Assembly: GCA_003255065.1 (NCBI GenBank)
Contig: QAOA01006617.1
Coordinates: 796,939-860,938, forward strand
Source: Cercis canadensis
Lineage: Eukaryota > Streptophyta > Magnoliopsida > Fabales > Fabaceae
Length of the DNA: 64,000 bases
Reading direction: 5' to 3'
Positions 57,703 to 64,000 of this stretch are shown piece after piece. The position numbers were made by a program, and so were the translations under genes. The notes beneath the pieces were generated by a model. It saw nothing but the letters and a program-made list of their open reading frames with translations. It was not told where the DNA came from and did no database searches. Every line of letters starts with the position of its first letter. Position 1 is the first letter of the stretch.

Positions 57703-60515
57703 ATGTTTGTGGTAATGGGTTCCATGGAGAGGAATTCAGAGAAGTGCTTAGATTCTCAATTATGGCATGCCTGTGCTGGTGCCATGGTTCAAATGCCTCC
57801 TATCAACTCAAAAGTCTTCTATTTTCCTCAGGGCCACGCCGAGCATGCCCATGCGAAAGTAGATTTTGGGCAAACCCGAATTCCCTCACTCATTCCCTGC
57901 AGGGTATCTGGTATAAAATACATGGCAGACCGTGATACAGATGAGGTCTACGTGAAGATGAGGTTGATTCCTCTGAGAGAAAATGAAATGGATTTTGAAG
58001 ATGATTGTTTCTTGGGAAACAATGGGGTTGATAGTCAAGAAAAACCCAGTTCATTTGCAAAGACATTGACCCAATCTGATGCCAACAATGGTGGAGGCTT
58101 CTCTGTGCCTCGTTACTGTGCAGAGACTATCTTTCCAAGGTTGGATTATTCAGCAGAACCCCCAGTCCAGACCATTATTGCCAAGGATGTGCATGGAGAG
58201 AGCTATAAGTTTAGGCATATATATAGAGGGACGCCTCGCCGCCATCTTTTAACCACTGGATGGAGCAATTTTGTGAACCAGAAGAAGCTTGTTGCTGGGG
58301 ATTCTATTGTATTTCTGAGGGCAGAGAATGGGGATCTTTGTGTTGGAATAAGGAGGGCTAAGAAGGGAATTGGTGGTGGAACTGACTACTCATCTGGTTG
58401 GAACCAGGGTGGCCCTCTATTTGCTGGCCACTCTGGTTTTTTGTGCGAGGATGAGAACTCATTAGTGAGAAGAAAGTGTAATGAGGAAGTGAAGGGAAGA
58501 GTTGCAGCTGAATCTGTTGTTGAAGCTGTAACTTGTGCTGTTAATGGCAGGCCCTTTGAGATTGTCTACTATCCGCGGGCCAGCACGCCGGAGTTTTGCG
58601 TAAAGGCCTCTGTTGTGAGAGCTGCAATGCAAATACAATGGTGTTCTGGGATGAGATTCAAAATGCCTTTTGAAACTGAGGATTCATCAAGGATAAGCTG
58701 GTTCATGGGAACAATAGCTTCTGTTCAGGTTGCAGATCCCGTTCGTTGGCGTGATTCTCCTTGGCGTCTTCTTCAGGTACACCATTTGGATCTCATTTAT
58801 TGCCCCTAAGATTCATTTTTTTTAGTAATTTTCAAACTCTTGTTGCCAAAATATTTTCTTAGAGGCTAATTTGATTTGGTTTGCTGTTTATTTATTCTGG
58901 AGTATTGGTGAACTTCCATCTTAAATTGCTGAGCCTAGATCCATTTCTTGGATCCGATTCCATTATATTTCTTCATGCTTTAGAACAATTTAAAGCTTAA
59001 ATTACAGTTTTATGTGTACTTGTTCATAGAAGTTAAGCATAATATAACATGCATAACAACACTAGAAATAAAAGATTCATAACCTTGCCACACATCAGGC
59101 ATGTTGAATTCTTTCTGAGGATTGCCTATTTTCTCCCTTTCGGGTTACTATTATCTGGGACCACTATATAATATTCTCTTGACACATCATATGCTTCTGA
59201 TGATAATTGCTCTAGTTCAAATGATTAGGTTGCATGTCTGAAATGCATATTGTACGGTTGACTTTGCTTATGACTTATAGTCTTCTGTCCAATACTGAAA
59301 CATGAAAATGGAACACAGGTTACAATTATGAGATTGAGCTGATTTTTCAGTTTACCACAGGATACTTGTTGTTCTGGTATAGAATTCTCAAGTTATGATC
59401 CTGGAACAGGAAGAAAACCTCCTTTGTTACACGTGACCTGAGTAGTAAATTGCTACAACTGGTTGAATGTTGGCAATTCTTCCTGCAGCTATACTACCAA
59501 AATTCTTTGAGTTAGGCCAAACTAAAGTTAGTGCCATTTTTAAGGTAACAATTAGATGAAAGATACACAACTATTTGTGATCTGAATATTAGCCAGACTA
59601 TCGATGAATTGCCATTAAAATTAAAGCCATCAGTAGTTATCTTCATTTGGTAGTGAGCCTCGGTTTGAAAGAGCTTCCACTTCCCTCTAGAATTTATTAC
59701 TGGTTACGTACTTTGCTTCAAATTTGTTTATTATCATCTACTTTGCATCTAAAACTCTTTGTTCTGATGTCATGTTACAGGTAGTTTGGGATGAACCAGA
59801 TTTACTTCAGAATGTTAAATGTGTAAATCCTTGGTTGGTTGAATTAGTCTCAAACATTCCAACTTACCATCTCTCTGCATTCTCACCGCCAAGAAAGAAA
59901 TCACGGTTTCAACAGCAACCAGACTTTCCCCTCATCAACCAACTTCCAATGCCGCCATTCTCCAGCAATCTTGTCAATCACACTAACTCCTTATGTAACG
60001 TTCAAAACCATAGTTCTGCAGGCATACAGGGAGCCAGGCATGCTCAATTTGGACTATCTCCGAAGGATTTCCCCTTCAACAGCCTGCAACCTGGTCTAGT
60101 TCGGAGTGGAACGCCACGGCTTGACTATGCTGTCCAGCCTCCGAGACCTCCTTGTGGCGCCCATACAGGCAGCACTAAGAACAATGTTGATACATCTTGC
60201 TTGTTGACTGTGGGAAATCCTGGCCAAAAATTGAAGGAACCAAATGAGGCAAAAGCACCCCACATCTTGTTATTTGGCCAACTTATTCATACTGAGCAGC
60301 AGTCTTCAAACAGTTGCTCTGCCAGCACAACTGGGAATAGTTCATCAGAAGGGAATTCACAGAAGACAACAAATGCTTCTGATGGCGCAGGTTCTGCTTT
60401 GCATCAAAATAGTCCAAATGAGAATTCCTCTGATGGAGGGTCTCCCTGGTACAAAGATCAGCACAAAACGGATCTTGGCACCGAAAATGTTAACATTTTA
60501 TGTTTGGCTTTATAA
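57703..60515 (+). CDS. ARF16: Auxin response factor, ARF10/16 clade, lacking PB1
   Basis: Two coding exons, 57703-58776 and 59781-60515, total 1809 bases, or 602 aa plus stop. The protein starts MFVVMGSMERNSEKCLDSQL; ATGs at 57715 and 57724 are alternative starts in the same frame. WHACAGAMVQMPP and FPQGHAEHAH are family hallmarks. The B3 DNA-binding domain (about 118-220, FAKTLTQSDANNGGG to DLCVGIRRAKKG) contacts TGTCTC/TGTCGG auxin elements. The ARF ancillary domain is about 275-357 (RPFEIVYYPRAS to WRDSPWRLLQ). The middle region has HILLFGQLIH, similar to an LFG repression motif. The frame ends LGTENVNILCLAL, and the PB1 domain expected next (CKVFMES... in relatives) is absent, although its last exon survives at 60538-60598. 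The mRNA carries a miR160 site. Relatives are repressors acting in root cap and seed development. Confidence 0.93.
60020..60040 (+). promoter_or_regulatory. miR160 target site
   Basis: AGGCATACAGGGAGCCAGGCA pairs with the conserved miR160 (5' UGCCUGGCUCCCUGUAUGCCA) at 20 of 21 positions. The only mismatch is opposite the microRNA 3' end. The site encodes GIQGARHA, as in all ARF10/16/17 genes, and directs cleavage of the transcript between target bases paired to miRNA positions 10 and 11. Confidence 0.95.
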
Positions 60516-60537
60516 CCAAGCAATTTGTTTATGCCAG

Positions 60538-60598
60538 TGAGTTCTTGAAGCCAGCAAGGAGGCTAACCATTGTTTCACATCACAGCAGCAACTCATAG
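60538..60598 (+). pseudogene. Relic of the last ARF exon (end of PB1 domain)
   Basis: After an acceptor-like TTTGTTTATGCCAG ending at 60537, the sequence encodes EFLKPARRLTIVSHHSSNS and a TAG at 60596-60598. The C-terminus of ARF16 homologues reads EFLKTARRLTI at the same place, so this is the terminal PB1 exon. It cannot join the upstream coding exon in frame: splicing AAT (60486-60488) to base 60538 would read a TGA at once. The exon that should lie between them is missing. Confidence 0.75.
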
Positions 60599-60654
60599 CA
60601 GTAGATTTCCTTTGTTGTATAGCTACTGAATTTTCTTCAGCACAATGTTATTTA

Positions 60655-60782
60655 GGTGCAAGTTAACAAAAATATTTTCTGTTTGGTTCATAACCATGTT
60701 TTACAACAAAATAACGAAGTCCATTGCAACTGAATTACCATTTTGATGAACAAAAGTAGAAATATTTTTGTTAACTTGCACC
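60655..60782. mobile_element. MITE with 23-bp inverted ends and TTA duplication
   Basis: GGTGCAAGTTAACAAAAATA plus TTT at 60655-60677 is exactly inverted at 60760-60782. Both sides are flanked by TTA (60652-60654 and 60783-60785). The interior is 82 bases and partly self-complementary. Size, inverted ends and a TTA target duplication fit a Tourist-like MITE of the PIF/Harbinger group. It lies in the ARF 3' region, between the exon relic and a possible polyadenylation signal (AATAAA near 60937). Confidence 0.75.
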
Positions 60783-60785
60783 TTA

Positions 60786-63700
60786 TTGAAATTTTCTTTT
60801 TCTTTGTACTAGATTCCTTTGAGGAGATGAGGGAGAATCCCACTTCTTCCATTTATGTGATGACGTAACTCGTGCAGCTCTGTTGAACAATGTTCTCCAA
60901 GGAAAATGTCTGTTTCTATACTCAAGTTTCTTCTCAATAAACATTGGTTCAAAAAAATGCTTTCAAAAAGCAATTATTCTTCCTCCATGATTACTACTTA
61001 ATAATGTATGAAGATTAGAGGTCCCAGCTTTATCAAGAAAAGTACAAAGATGAGAGGCATTAGCTTGCTTTTGATTCTGTTCATTATCCAAGCAATGGTC
61101 AATTATTCTCCTTTTTGTAGTTACTCTAGGAGAGGAGATAGTCAACTCATCCGCAACTGCTCTCCCAAATAAAAACAAAGAACCTCTTTCATTTAATTGT
61201 CTTTTCTTCACTTTTTTTTTTTTAAAAAGTTTAATTAACTTTCCACTAAGGTATGGCCCACCTTTAGTTTATATAATATTGGGACATAGTGGACAAGAGG
61301 TCTCTAGGACATAGGAACACCACGAGTGCATGACATTGACATATCTCATTATAAAATAAAAATACAGAGATTGAGGGAATGGTAATGCCTATTAGGTTGA
61401 TAATCACAAGATGGAAGGTTAACCAATCCTCATTAATCGATATGGTTCTTGAGGACTTAGGAACAAGGCTATAAGTAGGCAACACCTATTGTAAATTTTG
61501 TTCTTTTTTTCTTTGGTAGAGCAGACAATCAACCGTGTGTCTTAGTTTTTAGAATAAAAAATAGATGCTCCACGGTTTAGGGTAATGGAAATGTATTAGA
61601 ATGACACATTTTTACCAAGCGAAAGCAATTTGAACATAAAATATTAATCTTTGTAAGAAGACAAGGTAAAGGTACTAGGAAGTCTCTTTTTTTTCTTTAT
61701 TGAGTTGTTGTATTGTACTACGAAGTCGTTGCATGTTTTTCTTTTTTGGCTATAAGAGAGTGTAACGCGTTGGACAAAGGAAAAAAGAGTACATATCGAC
61801 AATAAAATTCTTGATATCAATCCTTTTTGATTTCTATGATTAAAGGACATGCCACTAAACCACATGTCATTGGGTCTACATATTCATTTTTGGTAAAATA
61901 AAGTTGTGTTAAGTATTTTCTTTTTGAGTTATTATAAATTAGTGTAAGTGATTAAAATACACTTATCATGTAAATACATATTTTGATATTTCATTCAAAT
62001 GCAACCTTATTTTGGTTGTTGTTATTCTTATTTAAGCAAGTTTCTTAGCAAATGTTTGACATGTCAGAAAAAAAGGGGAAAAAAAAACAGCATTAATCTG
62101 AGCCTATTTATGGTATGTTGTGGAGTCATATTATGGGTATCAAAAAGGATGACCTTGTAATTTAGAGCTCAGTCCCCAAGTATGGCGCAGTTAGAGGAAA
62201 AGATTAAATGATCCCTTGGGATCCCAGTTTCGTGATTTTTTTACATTAGGTTCAGATTATGATTTACTCAACCATGGTTGAGAGTTGAGACAATGAGATA
62301 TTTTATAATAGGAACTAGCTTTGGTATTACATAATTTTCACCAAGCAAACAAAGATACGCACAAGTCAATAAATACAGCTCAATTCAACAAGCCCATGCC
62401 CCCAACATCGCCACAGTCTGTGTGTTGGACAAAGATTTTGTCTACCTTGTTTAATCTTAAGCTATAATGGTTGCATGTGAAAGTCAATGCTGATTTTTAG
62501 TTTCAAGGGTTGGAATTGGTTGGCTCTGTGCTGCTCTTTGCCATGTTATTTTTAGGGATTGCAAATCACAAGTCAACAACACTCATCAGATTTGATTTCA
62601 CACATAGGGATTGTCAATTAGGGAATAGTCAAACTTCAAATGGTTAGCTAATATGGATCAAGTTTTCTTAGTTTGCATACTCTTTGTGCAAATATCTGAT
62701 ATTTCAAACTAAAATTTTAGTGGCATCTTGTTAATTAAATGTAGACATGTATATAAATGGGTATTGCAAATTTGTTTTAATGATAGCAATTTTTAAAATC
62801 ATGTGTTCCACATAAAATAAAATAAAATAGTCAAAATAATTTTTTTTTTTGGGCATGTAAATAGTGTGGGTTCTTTTTATAACAAAACATGGGAACCGCA
62901 AGGGAATAAAAAAAATTATATTAGAACAATGAACTTGACTAGTTGTTGTGATTTAATTTTACGTCAAAGTTGATGCCTAAAAAAATGAACAAAATGTGAA
63001 AGCATCATTTGGAGGCATGAGTATGAATTTTATAATAGTGTGTCCTAGCTTTGGACTTGACTCTCTGGTTTTCTAAGCAACTACTTTTCAATAATAGCAT
63101 TACATGTGGAAGTAGAAGAGAAATCTAAAGTCAGAAATGAAGGCTATTTTGCACAAACGCTTTATTATTATTTACACACTAATTAAGTTTTCACTATCTT
63201 AAACTCAAAAGAAAAAAAAAATTACACTAACACACGTTTATACAATTGATATAATTTAAATTTAATTAAATTCATTTAATTTTTTTTGTATTGGGCCAAC
63301 CACTTAGCCCAAGGAATATTAATGTTTTTTGGGCATATAGGGACAAGAAGCAAAATGGAGAAACAAATAAATATATAGGCTCAGTATGAAAGGAGACAAT
63401 ACTCTCTAATGGGCTGAGAACAATTTCACTCCAAAAAGCCCAATTTATTTTTTGTGCTGAATAAGAAAGAGTAAAGTCCTTAAAAGGCCCATTATAGCAA
63501 AAACAAAAAAGTAATAAAGAAGNTTTTTTGGGCATATAGGGACAAGAAGCAAAATGGGGAAACAAATAAATATATAGGCTCAGTATGAAAGGAGACAATA
63601 CTCTCTAATGGGCTGAGAACAATTTCACTCCAAAAAGCCCAATTTATTTTTTGTGGTGAAAACGACAATGAATCCAAACATGAGACCCAAAAATACGAAA

Positions 63701-64000
63701 GAGTAAAGTCCTTAAAAGGCCCATTATAGCAAAAACAAAATAAATGATTGGGCCTCTAAAACATGAAGAAGACAGTAACAAAAAAATTAAAAAGAAGTAA
63801 AGGGGGTTTGTAGTATCAAAAATAAAAATAAAAATAAGTTAAGGGGTTTAAGTTATTGGCACCTAATTTTATTTTTTTAAATGATAATGATATTTTCGGG
63901 TTAATTTTTACACATCAACATTAATTTTTTTTCTGGGATGGTGTTGGCGCCTAATGGATAAGCATTCTTAGAAAGAATATACTTAAATATGGTGTGGTAT
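60786..64000. other. ARF 3' flank and AT-rich intergenic DNA
   Basis: Probable ARF 3'UTR to about 60960, then AT-rich DNA. A minus-strand frame at 60963-61211 (contains SSPRVTTKRRIIDHC) has mixed composition but no recognised family. Other frames look random. The right end holds the duplicated segment around N63523. Confidence 0.45.
63325..63740 (+). repeat. Duplication around N with an internal indel
   Basis: Copy 1 (63325-63522) and copy 2 (63524-63740) share most of their sequence, but copy 2 has about 33 extra bases (in the stretch around 63655-63697) and an A/G difference near the start (AAATGGAGAAAC versus AAATGGGGAAAC). N63523 lies between them. This looks like two alleles placed in series. 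Confidence 0.8.

Noticed and set aside
60963..61211. 82-codon minus-strand open frame downstream of the ARF gene
   Set aside because: The product looks mixed and almost protein-like, but I recognise no family, see no splice partners, and the frame may be chance. A protein search would decide.
1..64000. tRNA genes, rRNA genes, CRISPR arrays or bacterial operons
   Set aside because: None found. The tRNA-like motifs belong to SINEs, lack full cloverleaf structure and carry A tails. CRISPR and operons are not expected in plant nuclear DNA.

Overview
The window is nuclear DNA of a flowering plant, most likely a eudicot. The genes are intron-rich with GT-AG splice sites, their products are plant families (NPH3/RPT2-like, EDR2-like, class I GATA, ARF10/16-type auxin response factor with a miR160 site), and the intergenic DNA is AT-rich with short tRNA-derived SINEs and MITEs. 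I cannot name the species. Ten single N characters occur, and seven of them separate two near-identical copies of the same sequence with SNPs or indels between them. This looks like a heterozygous diploid whose overlapping or allelic contig ends were joined without being merged, so several 'tandem repeats' here are probably assembly artefacts.

Layout: (1) 1-126 (+) is the last 41 codons of an unidentified gene. (2) 2564-3865 (-) is COX16, a three-exon mitochondrial cytochrome c oxidase assembly factor. (3) 6522-10275 (-) is a four-exon BTB/POZ-NPH3 protein of 624 aa. (4) 12390-18411 (+) is an eight-exon ribophorin I subunit of oligosaccharyltransferase, 466 aa. (5) 21460-29670 (+) is a 21-exon EDR2-like PH-START-DUF1336 protein of 729 aa. 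(6) 29671-44572 is a gene-poor interval of about 15 kb with dispersed repeats and several GC-richer, ACGT- or CCGAC-bearing islands; its right end holds the promoter and spliced leader of the next gene. (7) 44573-46570 (+) is a two-exon GATA transcription factor of 348 aa. (8) 46571-57702 is gene-poor, with SINEs, a candidate Helitron end and an orphan coding-like terminal exon. (9) 57703-60515 (+) is an ARF10/16-clade auxin response factor that keeps its B3 and ARF domains and miR160 site but has lost the exon for most of the PB1 dimerisation domain. The terminal PB1 exon remains as a relic just downstream. (10) 60599-64000 holds a small MITE and a haplotype duplication.

The genes do not form a pathway; they are independent housekeeping (COX16, OST1), membrane or lipid-signalling (EDR2-like, NPH3-like) and transcription-factor genes. 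I found no undescribed multi-gene system. The most interesting items are the truncated ARF with its exon relic, the set of SINE insertions with visible target-site duplications, and the promoter-like palindromic islands that lack an associated gene. Exon coordinates were worked out by hand from splice consensus, reading-frame continuity and family knowledge, and each complete gene model sums to an open frame.
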